Positions 46,608 to 57,554 of a stretch of DNA of 64,000 nucleotides are shown here, in pieces. A program made the position numbers and the translations under genes. Origin of the DNA: Pseudogemmobacter lacusdianii (GTDB taxonomy: Bacteria > Pseudomonadota > Alphaproteobacteria > Rhodobacterales > Rhodobacteraceae); the NCBI RefSeq assembly GCF_030848395.1, contig NZ_JAVDBT010000015.1, positions 39,690 through 103,689 of the forward strand. The letters run 5' to 3'. The notes below the pieces were generated by a model. The model was not told where the DNA came from. It worked only from the letters and a program-made list of their open reading frames with translations, and searched no databases. Positions within the stretch are counted from its first letter, which is position 1. Each line of letters begins with the position of its first letter.

Positions 46608-47543
46608 TTAGCCCTTAGCGGCCAGCACATCATCCGGGGTGCCGATGGCCCGCGTGGTGACCTCGCCTGCGGCGATGCGCTTGACCATGCCCGAAAGCGC
46701 CTTGCCCGCACCGATTTCCCAGAAATCAGTGACGCCCGCGCCTTCCATCCACTGCACGCTCTCACGCCAGCGCACGGAACCGGTCACCTGTGCGACCAAG
46801 AGATCGTGGAACCGGTCAGGCTCGGTCACAGCTTCAGCGCGCACGTTCACCACCACCGGAACCACGGGCTTCGAGATCACGACTGCCGCCAAAGCCTCGG
46901 CCATCTGCGCCGCCGCAGGCTGCATCAGCACGCAATGGAACGGGGCCGAGACCGGCAGCAGCATCGCCCGCTTGGCGCCGCGCGCCTTGGCAATCTCCAC
47001 CGCGCGCTCGATGGCCGCTTTATGGCCCGAGACCACGACTTGCGCCGGGTCATTGTCATTGGCCGCTTGGCAAACCTCACCCTGCGCCGCCTCTTCGGCC
47101 ACGGCTTTCGCGCCTTCGAAATCAAGGCCCAAAAGCACCGCCATCGCGCCGACGCCCACCGGCACTGCTGCCTGCATCGCCTCACCGCGCAGGCGCAAAA
47201 GCCGCGCGGTGTCCGAAAGCGTCAAAGCGCCCGCGGCACAAAGCGCCGAATATTCGCCCAAAGAATGCCCAGCCACAAAATCCGCCGTGCCTTCCAGCGT
47301 GATGCCTTCGGCCCGCAACGCCGCCATCGCCGCCATCGAGGTCGCCATCAACGCAGGCTGCGCATTGCGCGTCAGCGTCAGCTCGGCAATATCGCCCTCC
47401 CAGATCAGGGTTGAGAGCTTTTCACCAAGCGCCTCATCCACCTCATCGAACACGGCTTTCGCCTCGGGCCAGGTTTCGGCCAATGCCCGACCCATGCCGA
47501 TGGTTTGGGCGCCCTGCCCGGGGAAGATGAATGCGCGGCTCAT
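46608..47543 (-). CDS. fabD: malonyl-CoA:ACP transacylase
   Basis: Loads malonyl groups on ACP; 311 residues. RAFIFPGQGAQTIGMG at the start, active-site serine in FVAGHSLGEYSALCAAGALT near residue 90, arginine in LRLRGEAMQAAVPVGVGAMA near 115 and histidine in VSAPFHCVLMQPAAAQM near 197. AGGAG is 7 nt before the ATG at 47543 (MSRAFIFPG); an ATG 15 nt upstream would leave no spacer. Confidence 0.97.
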   Translation of the reverse strand: MSRAFIFPGQGAQTIGMGRALAETWPEAKAVFDEVDEALGEKLSTLIWEGDIAELTLTRNAQPALMATSMAAMAALRAEGITLEGTADFVAGHSLGEYSALCAAGALTLSDTARLLRLRGEAMQAAVPVGVGAMAVLLGLDFEGAKAVAEEAAQGEVCQAANDNDPAQVVVSGHKAAIERAVEIAKARGAKRAMLLPVSAPFHCVLMQPAAAQMAEALAAVVISKPVVPVVVNVRAEAVTEPDRFHDLLVAQVTGSVRWRESVQWMEGAGVTDFWEIGAGKALSGMVKRIAAGEVTTRAIGTPDDVLAAKG

Positions 47544-47752
47544 CCGACGCTCCTTCATATGCGGTTATCTGTGCGAGAGCCTTGGAATAACGCCCCGAAG
47601 CCCAAATCGCAATGCGCCGCTCAGGAAAGTGCCCAAACGCACGCTTTGCGCTCAACCTCACCACGTCAGGCGCACAGTGCCTGTGCCTCGCTGCGCCTTC
47701 CGGCCCCGGCTGAGGCTGCTATCATAGCATCAAGCCGCGCAAAGGAAGCCGC

Positions 47753-48979
47753 ATGCCCCCTCATCTGCCCCCCAACGCCCGCAACAGCGCTGTCAGCTAT
47801 GGCCGTACCGCCCGCCTTTTGCACTGGCTCACGGCCTTGCTGATGCTGATCACCTTCCCGCTGGGCCTGATCGCCAATGCCCTGCCTTACGACAGCTCCG
47901 AGGCTTTGGCGTTAAAGGCGCAGGTCTTCTCGGTCCACAAAACCCTTGGCGTGACGCTGTTCTTTGTGGCGCTCATCCGCATTCTCTGGGCGCTTAGCGG
48001 AGAGAAGCCCCGCCCGCTGCACCCCGAGCGGCGGGTCGAAAGCTTTCTGGCCGAGCTGGTGCATTGGGCACTCTATCTCGCGCTGGTTCTGGTGCCGCTT
48101 TCGGGCTGGGCGCATCACGCGGCCTCAACCGGCTTTGCACCGATCCTGTGGCCCTTTGGCCAAGACCTGCCGCTGATCGCGAAATCGCCGGAGTTGGCGA
48201 AAAGCCTTGGCCATGCGCATGTGATCTTCACCAAGCTGCTGCTCGGCGCTTTGGTGCTGCATATCGCGGGGGTGGTGAAACATGTGCTGATCGACCGCGA
48301 CGCCACGCTGGCGCGGATGAGCAAAGGCGTGGCCGCAGGCGACGAAAACACCCCGCATAGCCGCCTGCCCAACCTGATGGCTGGCCTACTCGCCGCAGCC
48401 ATCTTCGCCGCCGCAGCATCCGCCGTCGTTGCCCCGCGCCCCGCTCCACTGGAAGGCGCAGCCGAGACGCCGACCGCTTCGGCCCCGCTTGCCGCGACGG
48501 AAGGCCCGGTCTGGCAAGTCAGCGAAGGCAGCCTCACCTTCACCGTTCAACAAATGGGCGCCGCCGTCACCGGCCAACTGCCCGCATGGCAAGCACAGAT
48601 CGCCTTTGACCCTGATCTTGGCACCGGCACTGTCAGCGTTGGCATCGACACCACCGCCCTCACCTTGGGCTCGGTGACCGAGCAAGCCAAAGCGCCCGAC
48701 TTCTTCGACAGCGCCACCCATCCGCAAGCGATCTTCGAAGGCGACATCGCCGCAAACGAAGGCAGCTATATTGCCACCGGCACCTTAACCTTGCGCGGTG
48801 TGACTGTGCCCGTCAACCTGCCCTTCACCTTGCAGATTGAAGGCAATCAAGCCGAGATGACCGGCCAAGTCACCCTAGACCGCCGCGATTTCGGCATGGG
48901 GGAAAGCTACAGTGACGAAAGCTCGGTCGGCTTTGGCGTCGAGGTGGCGATCAAGCTAACGGCGCAGCGGCAAAGCTAA
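47753..48979 (+). CDS. cytochrome b561-YceI fusion protein
   Basis: 408 residues joining two usually separate proteins. Residues ~15-190 are a four-helix di-haem cytochrome b561, with histidines in RLLHWLTALLMLITFPLG, VFSVHKTLGVTLFFVALIRI, ELVHWALYLALVLVPLSGWA and HVIFTKLLLGALVLHIAGVV. A fifth helix (LMAGLLAAAIFAAAASAVVA, ~203-222) and a Pro/Ala linker lead to a periplasmic YceI lipocalin-like domain at ~240-408 (WQVSEGSLTFTVQQMGAAVT; TLRGVTVPVNLPFTLQ). YceI binds polyprenoid or quinone-like lipids, so the fusion could pass electrons to a bound isoprenoid. It converges on a free-standing yceI gene. No ribosome site stands out before the ATG. Confidence 0.88.
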   Translation: MPPHLPPNARNSAVSYGRTARLLHWLTALLMLITFPLGLIANALPYDSSEALALKAQVFSVHKTLGVTLFFVALIRILWALSGEKPRPLHPERRVESFLAELVHWALYLALVLVPLSGWAHHAASTGFAPILWPFGQDLPLIAKSPELAKSLGHAHVIFTKLLLGALVLHIAGVVKHVLIDRDATLARMSKGVAAGDENTPHSRLPNLMAGLLAAAIFAAAASAVVAPRPAPLEGAAETPTASAPLAATEGPVWQVSEGSLTFTVQQMGAAVTGQLPAWQAQIAFDPDLGTGTVSVGIDTTALTLGSVTEQAKAPDFFDSATHPQAIFEGDIAANEGSYIATGTLTLRGVTVPVNLPFTLQIEGNQAEMTGQVTLDRRDFGMGESYSDESSVGFGVEVAIKLTAQRQS

Positions 48980-48999
48980 GCCGCGTAACGCCCAAGCAT

Positions 49000-49030
49000 A
49001 AAAAAGGGCCGCCCTTTCGGGGCGGCCCTT
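49000..49030. terminator. terminator between the two YceI-domain genes
   Basis: A6 then AAGGGCCGCCC, loop TTTCG, GGGCGGCCCTT. On the minus strand it ends in T6, so it mainly serves the free yceI gene. Confidence 0.85.
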
Positions 49031-49054
49031 CGCATTTCAAAGATCGAACGACGA

Positions 49055-49630
49055 TCACTCAGCCTTAGCGGCTTCGATCTCGATATCGATGTTGATCTCG
49101 TCACCGATGAAGGGCGTGAACGCCCCCAGACCGAAGTCCGAGCGCAGGATCGTGATCTCGCCCGAGAAGCCAGCCCACATTTTCTTTTCCATCGGGTGTT
49201 CACCTGCTTGGTTCAGCTCGGCATCAATCACCACCGATTTCGTCACGCCATTGATCGTCAGGTCGCCGGTGATATCGGCCTCTTTATCGCCGGTCACTTT
49301 GATCGCGGTCGATTTGAAGCTGACGGTCTGATCCTTGGCCGGATCAAAGAAATCAGCGGTCATGAAGTGCTGGGTCCGCGCATCCCAACCGGTGATCATC
49401 GAGTTGGCCGGGAAGGACACCGAAACCGACGAAGCTTCGGGGTTGGCCTGATCGAACATGATCTCGCCTTCAAAACCCGAGAACATGCTGGTCGTGGTCG
49501 AATAGCCCAAGTGGTTATAGGTAAAGACGATCTGGCTGTGGCTGGGATCGATCGTGTATTTTTCGGCTTCGGCAAAGGCCGGAGCAGCCAAAAGGGCAAA
49601 GGCCGAAACAGCGGCGGCGGTACGGAACAT
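49055..49630 (-). CDS. yceI: YceI-family periplasmic lipid-binding protein
   Basis: 191 residues with a signal peptide (FRTAAAVSAFALLAAPAFA, cleavage near residue 20) and a YceI barrel: YTIDPSHSQIVFTYNHLG near residue 25, then MFDQANPEASSVSVSFPANS and LTINGVTKSVVIDAELN. Binds an amphiphilic isoprenoid in family members of known structure. I chose the ATG at 49630, which has AGAAGG 9 nt upstream; the ATG at 49639 touches that site. It faces a cytochrome b561-YceI fusion, suggesting that both act in one redox or lipid process. Confidence 0.92.
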   Translation of the reverse strand: MFRTAAAVSAFALLAAPAFAEAEKYTIDPSHSQIVFTYNHLGYSTTTSMFSGFEGEIMFDQANPEASSVSVSFPANSMITGWDARTQHFMTADFFDPAKDQTVSFKSTAIKVTGDKEADITGDLTINGVTKSVVIDAELNQAGEHPMEKKMWAGFSGEITILRSDFGLGAFTPFIGDEINIDIEIEAAKAE

Positions 49631-49911
49631 CGAGAACATCCTTCTTTAAGAGCAAGAGTGATCACTCACTCAGGGGGCGGGCGGCCAAAACTGGCCAAGG
49701 TAGCCGTTCAATAGTCAACTGGGCATTCAGAGAGCAATTCGCCAGCGCTGAACAGGCTCTGCGCATCCACGAACGCTCACGCTTGCGTGGGGCGGCCTTG
49801 AGGTGGCGGATCAGATGCCCCCCGGCGCGCGGGCCGCGTCGGCTTCGTACTTCGCCCCGGCCACTGTCTTCAGGACTGGCCTTCCCCGCCGCGCCGCCAT
49901 ATTTTGCGCGC

Positions 49912-50355
49912 ATGACCGATACATCCGCCCCGCGCCTCAGCCCGATCCGCCGCCGCATTGTCTTTGCGCTTCTCTTTGAGGCCATTGGCTTTGTTTGCAG
50001 CAGCCTGATTCTGATGGGCTTCGCCTCGGCCGAGGCCAGCACCGCCACCGGCGCGGCCGCGGGTTCAATGATCATCGCCCTGCTTTATAACTATGTGTTC
50101 AATGCCGGCTTTGAGGCTTGGGAGCGGCGCCAATCCGTCAAAGGCCGCAGCTGGAAGCGCCGGCTTGCGCATGGCGGACTTTTTGAGCTGGGGCTGGTGG
50201 TGCTGATGGTGCCCTTCCTTGCATGGTGGATGCAGGTCTCGCTTCTTGACGCCTTGATCTATGATGCGGTCCTGTTGGTCTTCTTTGCGCTTTACACTTT
50301 GGGCTTCACTTGGGCCTTCGACCGCCTCTTTGGCCTGCCCGAATCTGCGCGCTGA
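49912..50355 (+). CDS. PACE-family (chlorhexidine-type) efflux transporter
   Basis: Inner-membrane protein of 147 residues with four helices in two BTP repeats, matching the proteobacterial antimicrobial compound efflux family. Repeat 1: RRRIVFALLFEAIGFVCSSL with the essential glutamate; repeat 2: FELGLVVLMVPFLAWWM and the closing YTLGFTWAFDRLFGLP. Such pumps export biocides or short polyamines. The ATG at 49912 (MTDTSAPRLSP) is preferred over a longer open frame. It stands alone between yceI and rpsF. Confidence 0.85.
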   Translation: MTDTSAPRLSPIRRRIVFALLFEAIGFVCSSLILMGFASAEASTATGAAAGSMIIALLYNYVFNAGFEAWERRQSVKGRSWKRRLAHGGLFELGLVVLMVPFLAWWMQVSLLDALIYDAVLLVFFALYTLGFTWAFDRLFGLPESAR

Positions 50356-50422
50356 CCCAGCCCCACTTATGCGGGCCGCCTGCCCTCTTGCGTTGGCGGC
50401 CAAACCCCGTATAAGGCCCCAT

Positions 50423-50476
50423 CTTTCCGCATTACCCATGAACCGGCGATGCCTCTCGTGGACGGGCCGCGGAAAG
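50423..50476 (+). promoter_or_regulatory. leader stem upstream of rpsF (candidate S6:S18 site)
   Basis: CTTTCCGC (50423-50430) pairs exactly with GCGGAAAG (50469-50476), enclosing 38 nt that include an unpaired-looking AACCGG. Many bacteria carry an S6:S18-binding RNA with an exposed CCG in this leader. A TATAAG hexamer at 50410 could be the -10. Confidence 0.45.
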
Positions 50477-50520
50477 TGTTTGCCCGTTCGTTGAAGCCGC
50501 CTCGAGACGAAGGATTGCAC

Positions 50521-50934
50521 ATGCCGCTCTACGAGCATGTTTTCATCTCGCGCCAGGACCTGTCCTCCGCGCAAGCCGAAGGCCTTGTCGAACATTTCTC
50601 CACGGTTCTCGCAGACAACGGCGGTAAAGTCGTTGAATCCGAGTACTGGGGCGTCAAGACGATGGCCTACAAGATCAACAAAAACCGCAAGGGCCATTTC
50701 GCTCTGCTCAAGTCGGACGCTCCGGCTGCTGCAGTGCAAGAAATGGAACGCCTGATGCGTTTGCATGACGACGTCATGCGCGTGCTGACCATCAAGGTCG
50801 AAAAGCATGCCGAGGGCCCTTCGGTCCAGATGCAAAAGCGTGACGAGCGTGAAGGCCGTGGCGACCGTGAAGACCGCGGTGATCGCGGCGACCGTGGTGA
50901 CCGTGGCGGCTTCGACCGTCGCGAGCGTCGTTGA
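50521..50934 (+). CDS. rpsF: 30S ribosomal protein S6
   Basis: Binds S18 in the platform of the small subunit; 137 residues. Core: [20 protein letters not shown] and [20 protein letters not shown]. The C-terminal ~35 residues are a charged Arg/Gly/Asp/Glu tail with repeated RGDRGD units, longer than in E. coli; such tails are common in alphaproteobacteria. The ATG at 50521 has GACGAAGGA 8 nt upstream. First gene of the rpsF-rpsR-rplI operon. Confidence 0.97.
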   Translation: MPLYEHVFISRQDLSSAQAEGLVEHFSTVLADNGGKVVESEYWGVKTMAYKINKNRKGHFALLKSDAPAAAVQEMERLMRLHDDVMRVLTIKVEKHAEGPSVQMQKRDEREGRGDREDRGDRGDRGDRGGFDRRERR

Positions 50935-50960
50935 TCTCGGGCTGGAAAGGACAATAAACT

Positions 50961-51188
50961 ATGGCGAATAAACCATTCTTCCGCCGCCGCAAGGTTTGCC
51001 CCTTCTCGGGCGACAATGCTCCGGCGATCGACTACAAAGACACCCGTCTGCTGCAGCGCTACATCTCTGAGCGCGGCAAGATCGTTCCTTCGCGCATCAC
51101 CGCAGTCTCGGCCAAGAAGCAACGCGAACTGGCAACCGCCATCAAACGCGCCCGCTTCCTCGCCCTGCTGCCCTACGCCGTGAAATAA
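50961..51188 (+). CDS. rpsR: 30S ribosomal protein S18
   Basis: 75 residues; partner of S6. [20 protein letters not shown] then [20 protein letters not shown] and the [10 protein letters not shown] end are standard. It lies 26 nt after rpsF with GGAAAGGAC upstream. Confidence 0.98.
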   Translation: MANKPFFRRRKVCPFSGDNAPAIDYKDTRLLQRYISERGKIVPSRITAVSAKKQRELATAIKRARFLALLPYAVK

Positions 51189-51200
51189 GGAGAGACCTCA

Positions 51201-51770
51201 ATGCAAGTCATCCTTCTGGAACGTGTGGCCAAGCTTGGCCAAATGGGTGAAGTCGTAAACGTCAAAGACGGTTACGCTCGCAACTTCCTCTTGCCGCAAG
51301 GCAAGGCGCTGCGCGCCAACGCTTCGAACATCAAATCTTTCGAGACCCGCAAGGCTCAGCTCGTTGCTGAAAACCTTGAGACCAAGAAAGAGGCCGAAGG
51401 CGTTGCTGAGAAACTGAACGGTCAAACCTTCGTGGTGATTCGTTCGGCTTCGGACGCTGGTGCGCTTTACGGTTCGGTCACCGCTCGTGACATCGCCGAG
51501 GCTGCAACCGCTGCTGGCTTCACCGCTGGCCGCAACCAAATCGTGCTGCAAAGCCCGATCAAGGATCTCGGCATCCATGCTGTGACCGTGGTTCTGCACC
51601 CGGAAGTCTCGGCAACGATCAACATGAACGTTGCGCGTTCGCCGGAAGAAGCCGAGCTGCAAGCTTCGGGCAAGTCGATCCAAGATCTGGCTGCTGAAGC
51701 TGAAGCAGCTGCTGACTTCGAAATCAGCGAGCTCTTCGACGACATCGGTGGCGCAGCCGCCGACGAGTGA
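51201..51770 (+). CDS. rplI: 50S ribosomal protein L9
   Basis: 189 residues. N-terminal domain [20 protein letters not shown] and [20 protein letters not shown], connecting helix, and C-terminal domain [20 protein letters not shown]. The acidic tail after residue ~150 exceeds the E. coli length (149), as in other Rhodobacteraceae. AAGGAGAG precedes the ATG. Last gene before a strong terminator. Confidence 0.98.
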   Translation: MQVILLERVAKLGQMGEVVNVKDGYARNFLLPQGKALRANASNIKSFETRKAQLVAENLETKKEAEGVAEKLNGQTFVVIRSASDAGALYGSVTARDIAEAATAAGFTAGRNQIVLQSPIKDLGIHAVTVVLHPEVSATINMNVARSPEEAELQASGKSIQDLAAEAEAAADFEISELFDDIGGAAADE

Positions 51771-51792
51771 TCTTGATCACTTAAGCTTTAAG

Positions 51793-51826
51793 AACCGCGG
51801 CAGATCAGCTCTGCCGCGGTTTTTTT
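51793..51826 (+). terminator. terminator of the rpsF operon
   Basis: AACCGCGGCAGA, loop TCAGC, exact complement, then T7. A 12-bp perfect stem. Confidence 0.95.
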
Positions 51827-51900
51827 ATTTGTTTTAAGGGCTTGCATGTCCACGACAGGTTCCGTCGCAATCAGCGTTGCAATCACAGCGCGAAGCGGCG

Positions 51901-52857
51901 ATGGATCGGCCTATGCGTAACATCTCTCCCACTTCCCTAGGCCTGCTTTGCGTGATCGGCGGTATCGCGATCTTTTCACTGCAGGACGTTGTTTTGAAAT
52001 CCATCTCGGGCGCTTACCCGCTGCATCAAGCGATGGTGCTGCGTTCTTTGACCGCGATTCCCTGCTTGCTGCTTTTCGTGCGGATCTTTGACGGGCCGCT
52101 CAGCACGCTGTTCGCGCCCGGCTGGTGGAAACTTCTGGCGCGCGGCGCGCTCAACTTCTCCGCCTATTGCTTATACTACCTCGGCCTTGCCTCGATGCCG
52201 ATGGGAGAAGTCGTGGCGATCAACTTTGTCGGGCCTTTGGTCATCACCCTTGCGGCTTGGGTCATGCTCGGCGAACGTGTCGCCCCCCGCGCGCTCGTGG
52301 CCATTTTCTTCGGCTTCAGCGGCGTTCTGATGATCGTCCGCCCCGGCGCCGAGACCTTCCAGCCCGCCGCCTTGCTGCCAATGTGCGGCGCCTCCTGCTA
52401 CGCGATCTCGATGGTGATGACGCGCAAATGGGCTGGGGTCGGCAGCGCCGCCTCAATGGCAGTTTGGAGCAATTCTTGCTTCATGGTGCTGGCCCTGATC
52501 CTTTCGGCCATGTTCTGGCAGGGCAGTTCCGGCAAAGGTTTGCATCCAGCGATGGCCTTCCTGACCCGCGGCTGGGCGATGCCGCCGGCGCTTGATCTGA
52601 TCTTGATGCTCTCCTGCGGTGTTGTCGCCTCGATCGGCATGGTGCTTTTGAACTACGCCTATCGCATCGCCCCCTCGGGTGCGATTGCCCCGATGGAATA
52701 CAGCTATATGTTCTGGGCCCTTCTCTGGGGCTGGAGCTTCTTTGGCGAAGTCCCCGATACCGCGGGACTTTTGGGTATGCTCATCATCGTTGGCGCCGGG
52801 CTCTTCGTCCTGCGCCAACCGCCCCTGCCTACGATCGCCCCCAAGCCCGCGGCCTAA
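51901..52857 (+). CDS. EamA/DMT-family permease
   Basis: Inner-membrane transporter of 318 residues with about ten helices. FSLQDVVLKSISGAYPLHQA near residue 25 and YYLGLASMPMGEVVAINFVG near 95 resemble the RhaT/S-adenosylmethionine-uptake-like branch. Substrate unknown. Starts at 51901 or 51913 are both possible; neither has a clear ribosome site. It converges with tig, from which it is separated by a hairpin serving the minus strand. Confidence 0.87.
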   Translation: MDRPMRNISPTSLGLLCVIGGIAIFSLQDVVLKSISGAYPLHQAMVLRSLTAIPCLLLFVRIFDGPLSTLFAPGWWKLLARGALNFSAYCLYYLGLASMPMGEVVAINFVGPLVITLAAWVMLGERVAPRALVAIFFGFSGVLMIVRPGAETFQPAALLPMCGASCYAISMVMTRKWAGVGSAASMAVWSNSCFMVLALILSAMFWQGSSGKGLHPAMAFLTRGWAMPPALDLILMLSCGVVASIGMVLLNYAYRIAPSGAIAPMEYSYMFWALLWGWSFFGEVPDTAGLLGMLIIVGAGLFVLRQPPLPTIAPKPAA

Positions 52858-52904
52858 CCGCCGCGCGGCTTGCCGCTCTCGCTTTTCCCTTCACCCTCAA
52901 CATG

Positions 52905-52934
52905 AAAAAGGCCGCCTCCTTTCGGAAGCGGCCT
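52905..52934 (-). terminator. terminator after tig
   Basis: On the minus strand AGGCCGCTTCC, GAAA loop, GGAGGCGGCCT then T4. Eleven pairs with one U-G. Confidence 0.85.
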
Positions 52935-52961
52935 AAATTCTTTGCCCTTAGGCGGAGAAGC

Positions 52962-54296
52962 TCAGAGCTCGTCCAGTGCCTCAACGGCTTTCTCGAGATC
53001 GGCTTTCGAGACTTCTTTCTCGGTCACTTTGGCTTGGCCAACGATGTGATCGATCACTTTGTCTTCGAAGATCGGCGCGCGCAGTTGCTGTTGCATTTGC
53101 GGGTTCTTCTGAACGAATTCAAAGAACTGACGCTCTTGGCCCGGGTATTGACGGGCTGCATTCAGGACAGCTTGGGTCATCTCAGCATCCGAGACGGCGA
53201 CTTCGGCATTCTTGCCAACTTCCGCCAGCACGAGGCCCAGACGCACGCGGCGCTCAGCCAAAGCTTTGTGCTCGTCGGTGGCTTCGATCGCGCCGTGGTT
53301 GTGGCCGTGATCCTCGGGATGCTCTTCGTGGTACAGCTGGTGCGCGATCTGACCGGCTTCAGCTTCGACCAGCTTCGAGGGCAGATCGAACTTCACCAGA
53401 CCGTCGAGTTGGTCCAGCAAAGCGCGCTTCAGCACTGCGCGGCTTGCGCCAGCATATTCGGCTTCCAGACGCGAGGCGACTTGGGTCTTCAGACCGGCCA
53501 GATCCTCGGCACCGTATTTCTTGGCCAGCTCGTCGTCCAGCTCAGCAGCTTTGGCTTCTTTGACCGCTTTCACGGTGCAAGCGAAGACAGCGGCTTTGCC
53601 AGCCAGATGGGCTGCACCGTAGTTTTCCGGGAAGGAAACGTTGACCGAGACTTCGTCGCCAGCTTTTGCACCGACGAGTTGCGCTTCAAAGCCCGGGATG
53701 AAGCTGTTCGAGCCCAGAACCAGCGGATAATCTTCCGCCGAACCGCCTTCAAACAGCTCACCATCGACCGAACCTTTGAAGTCGATCACAACTTGATCGC
53801 CGTCTTTGGCTTTGGAGCCTTTCTTGCGATCTTCGTAGGATTTCGCACCTTCGGCGAGGTTCTTCAGAGCCTCATCCACAGCTGCGTCATCGGCTTTGAC
53901 AACCAGTTTCTCGATCGAGATGGCCGAAGCATCGAAGCTCGGGATCGGCGGGAGATTCTCATACGAGATCTCAACGACCACGTCCGAGCCCTCTTTCCAC
54001 TCTTCGCCGCCAACCATTTTCACTTCCGGCTGCAACGCAGGACGGTCGCCGGTTTTCTCAAAATGGTCTTTCATCGCGCCATCGATGGCGTCTTGCATCG
54101 CGTCGCCCAAAAGGCGCGGGCCGAATTGCTTTTTCAGGATCGCCAGCGGCACTTTACCCTTACGGAAGCCTTTGACTTCCACCTCGGGCTGGGCCTCGAG
54201 CAGTTTTTCCTGCACTTTGGCATCCAGCTCAGCCGCCGAAACGGTGATGGTGTAGCCGCGCTTGAGGCCTTCGTTCAGGGTCTCAGTGACCTGCAT
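52962..54296 (-). CDS. tig: trigger factor
   Basis: Ribosome-bound chaperone and prolyl isomerase, 444 residues. The ribosome-docking signature [19 protein letters not shown] is near residue 40; the FKBP domain includes [20 protein letters not shown] near 158; the long helical C-terminal domain follows. A His-rich patch ([12 protein letters not shown]) near residue 320 is unusual and could bind metal. The ATG at 54296 ([10 protein letters not shown]) is the family start with AAGGACGG upstream. tRNA-Leu lies 24 nt upstream on the same strand. Confidence 0.97.
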   Translation of the reverse strand: MQVTETLNEGLKRGYTITVSAAELDAKVQEKLLEAQPEVEVKGFRKGKVPLAILKKQFGPRLLGDAMQDAIDGAMKDHFEKTGDRPALQPEVKMVGGEEWKEGSDVVVEISYENLPPIPSFDASAISIEKLVVKADDAAVDEALKNLAEGAKSYEDRKKGSKAKDGDQVVIDFKGSVDGELFEGGSAEDYPLVLGSNSFIPGFEAQLVGAKAGDEVSVNVSFPENYGAAHLAGKAAVFACTVKAVKEAKAAELDDELAKKYGAEDLAGLKTQVASRLEAEYAGASRAVLKRALLDQLDGLVKFDLPSKLVEAEAGQIAHQLYHEEHPEDHGHNHGAIEATDEHKALAERRVRLGLVLAEVGKNAEVAVSDAEMTQAVLNAARQYPGQERQFFEFVQKNPQMQQQLRAPIFEDKVIDHIVGQAKVTEKEVSKADLEKAVEALDEL

Positions 54297-54320
54297 GTTT
54301 CCGTCCTTCTTCCCAATCTC

Positions 54321-54405
54321 TGGTGCGGGTGGAGGGACTTGAACCCCCACGCCTTGCGGCGCTGGAACCTAAATCCAGTGCGTCTGCCAATTTCGCCACA
54401 CCCGC
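54321..54405 (-). tRNA. tRNA-Leu (anticodon UAG)
   Basis: 85 nt with encoded CCA. The acceptor arms GCGGGTG and CACCCGC pair perfectly, the anticodon stem is CTGGA/TCCAG around loop TTTAGGT (anticodon TAG, reads CUN), there is a long variable arm (GCGCCGCAAGGCGT region) as expected for leucine, and the T-arm GGGGGTTCAAGTCCCTC. It sits just upstream of tig. Confidence 0.97.
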
Positions 54406-54670
54406 ATGTCCTAACTTTCACGACCCATTTGACCGGCCCTCTGCGACAGAGAGAGGCCCGGCCGAGCCGGAAATTCCGCGCCCTTCTAACAAAGGCCAAT
54501 GGCGGATGCGAGCGGAAAATCTCATGCGATTTTCTTCGGCCATTTCGGCGCAAAAAGTAGAGCGCCCGAATGTTTACCCAAGGGCGGCCCATTCTTGCCA
54601 CAGTCTAAGGAAAAGACTGGTGCGTATTCGATCCAAAGTCTTTCTGACTATGCAAACAAACGGGGTCCAG

Positions 54671-55880
<1,210 letters not shown>

Positions 55881-55978
55881 CAACAAGGGCCTGCCGCTTC
55901 AAGCCGCAAGCCCTTGAAACGAACAACCAAACACCGGGCTCTCGGGCCCATAGCGAAACCGATTAGCGAAAAGGCAGC

Positions 55979-57391
55979 ATGATGAGCGCAGTTGCAAAGG
56001 CTCTGAAACTGATCGCGGACGAAGAGATCGAATATGTCGACGTCCGTTTCACCGACCCGAAAGGCAAGCTCCAGCACGTCACGCTGAGCGTCGATATCGT
56101 CGATGAAGACTTCTTCGAAGAAGGCCTGATGTTCGACGGCTCCTCGATCGCCGGTTGGAAGTCGATCGATCAATCCGATATGAAACTGGTGCCCGATGCG
56201 GCAACGGCCTATATCGACCCCTTCTACGCCGAAAAAACCCTCTGCGTGCATTGCAACGTGGTTGAGCCCGACACCGGCGAAGCCTATGACCGTTGCCCGC
56301 GCCAAACCGCGCTGAAGGCGGAAGCCTACCTCAAATCCTCGGGCATCGGCGACGCAGCCTATTTTGGTCCGGAAGCCGAGTTCTTCATCTTTGATGACGT
56401 GCGCTATTCGGTCACGCCGAACAAAGTGTCGTACCAACTCGATGCCGAAGATGCGGCTTGGAACACCGACGCCAAGTTCGAAGGCGGCAACTTGGGCCAC
56501 CGCGCCGGCTACAAAGGCGGCTATTTCCCGGTCAACCCGATCGACACGGCGCAAGACCTGCGCTCGGAAATGCTCTCGACCATGAAGCGCATGGGCATCC
56601 GCGTTGACAAGCACCACCACGAAGTCGCGACCTGCCAGCACGAGCTGGGCATGATCTTCGGCGGCCTGGTTGAGCAAGCCGACAACATCCAAAAGTACAA
56701 ATATGTCATCCACAACGTCGCGGCCGCTTACGGCAAGACCGTGACCTTCATGCCCAAGCCCATCAAAGGCGACAACGGCTCGGGGATGCATGTGAACATG
56801 TCGATCTGGAAAGGCGGCAAGCCGCTGTTCTCGGGCGACAAATACGCTGACCTTTCCCAAGAGGCGCTCTATTTTATCGGCGGCATCCTGAAGCATGCCA
56901 AAGCCCTGAACGCGCTGACCAACCCCTCGACCAACAGCTACAAACGCCTGATTCCGGGCTTTGAAGCGCCGGTTCTGCGCGCCTTCTCGGCCCGCAACCG
57001 CTCGGGTTGCGTCCGTATTCCGTGGACCGAATCGCCGAAAGCCAAACGTGTGGAAGCCCGCTTCCCCGATCCGGCAGCCAACCCCTATCTGGCCTTCGCG
57101 GCCTTGATGATGGCAGGCCTTGACGGCATCAAGAACAAGATCGATCCGGGCCCGGCTTCGGACAAAGATCTCTACGATCTGCCGCCCGAAGAACTGGCAC
57201 AAATCCCGACCGTCTGCGGCTCGCTCCGCGAGGCTCTGGAAGAGCTGGAAAAAGACATGGACTTCCTTCTGGCTGGTGACGTCTTCACCCGCGAGCAACT
57301 GGAATCCTATATCGCGCTGAAATGGGAAGAGGTTTATGCCTTCGAGCATACGCCCCACCCGATCGAGTACCAAATGTACTATTCCTGCTGA
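55979..57391 (+). CDS. glnA: glutamine synthetase type I
   Basis: Makes glutamine from glutamate, ammonia and ATP; 470 residues (469 from the second ATG at 55982). Landmarks: [18 protein letters not shown] near residue 50, [14 protein letters not shown] near 130, [20 protein letters not shown] near 260, [10 protein letters not shown] near 340, and the adenylylation tyrosine in [16 protein letters not shown] (Tyr399), so activity is probably controlled by GlnE. The ribosome site is AAGGCAGC. Ends in a strong terminator. Confidence 0.98.
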   Translation: MMSAVAKALKLIADEEIEYVDVRFTDPKGKLQHVTLSVDIVDEDFFEEGLMFDGSSIAGWKSIDQSDMKLVPDAATAYIDPFYAEKTLCVHCNVVEPDTGEAYDRCPRQTALKAEAYLKSSGIGDAAYFGPEAEFFIFDDVRYSVTPNKVSYQLDAEDAAWNTDAKFEGGNLGHRAGYKGGYFPVNPIDTAQDLRSEMLSTMKRMGIRVDKHHHEVATCQHELGMIFGGLVEQADNIQKYKYVIHNVAAAYGKTVTFMPKPIKGDNGSGMHVNMSIWKGGKPLFSGDKYADLSQEALYFIGGILKHAKALNALTNPSTNSYKRLIPGFEAPVLRAFSARNRSGCVRIPWTESPKAKRVEARFPDPAANPYLAFAALMMAGLDGIKNKIDPGPASDKDLYDLPPEELAQIPTVCGSLREALEELEKDMDFLLAGDVFTREQLESYIALKWEEVYAFEHTPHPIEYQMYYSC

Positions 57392-57410
57392 TCCGATCAG
57401 CAAGTTTGCG

Positions 57411-57439
57411 AAAGGCCGCCCCTTCCGGGCGGCCTTTTT
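57411..57439 (+). terminator. terminator of glnBA
   Basis: AAAGGCCGCCC, loop CTTCC, GGGCGGCCTTT and further Ts. An 11-bp stem. Confidence 0.93.
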
Positions 57440-57554
57440 GCTGGATGCGGGGCGCACTGAAGCGTCACTTTCTTCGAAAAGCCCCTGCCAAAGCCATGAT
57501 CTCGCCAGATTGCCCCCGCACCTTTTGGTCATCGTCCTTGTGGGGAGGCTGAGA

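Noticed and set aside
52902..54560. 552-codon plus-strand frame opposite tig
   Set aside because: Antisense to trigger factor and crosses the tRNA gene; Phe/Leu-rich composition is a frame artefact.
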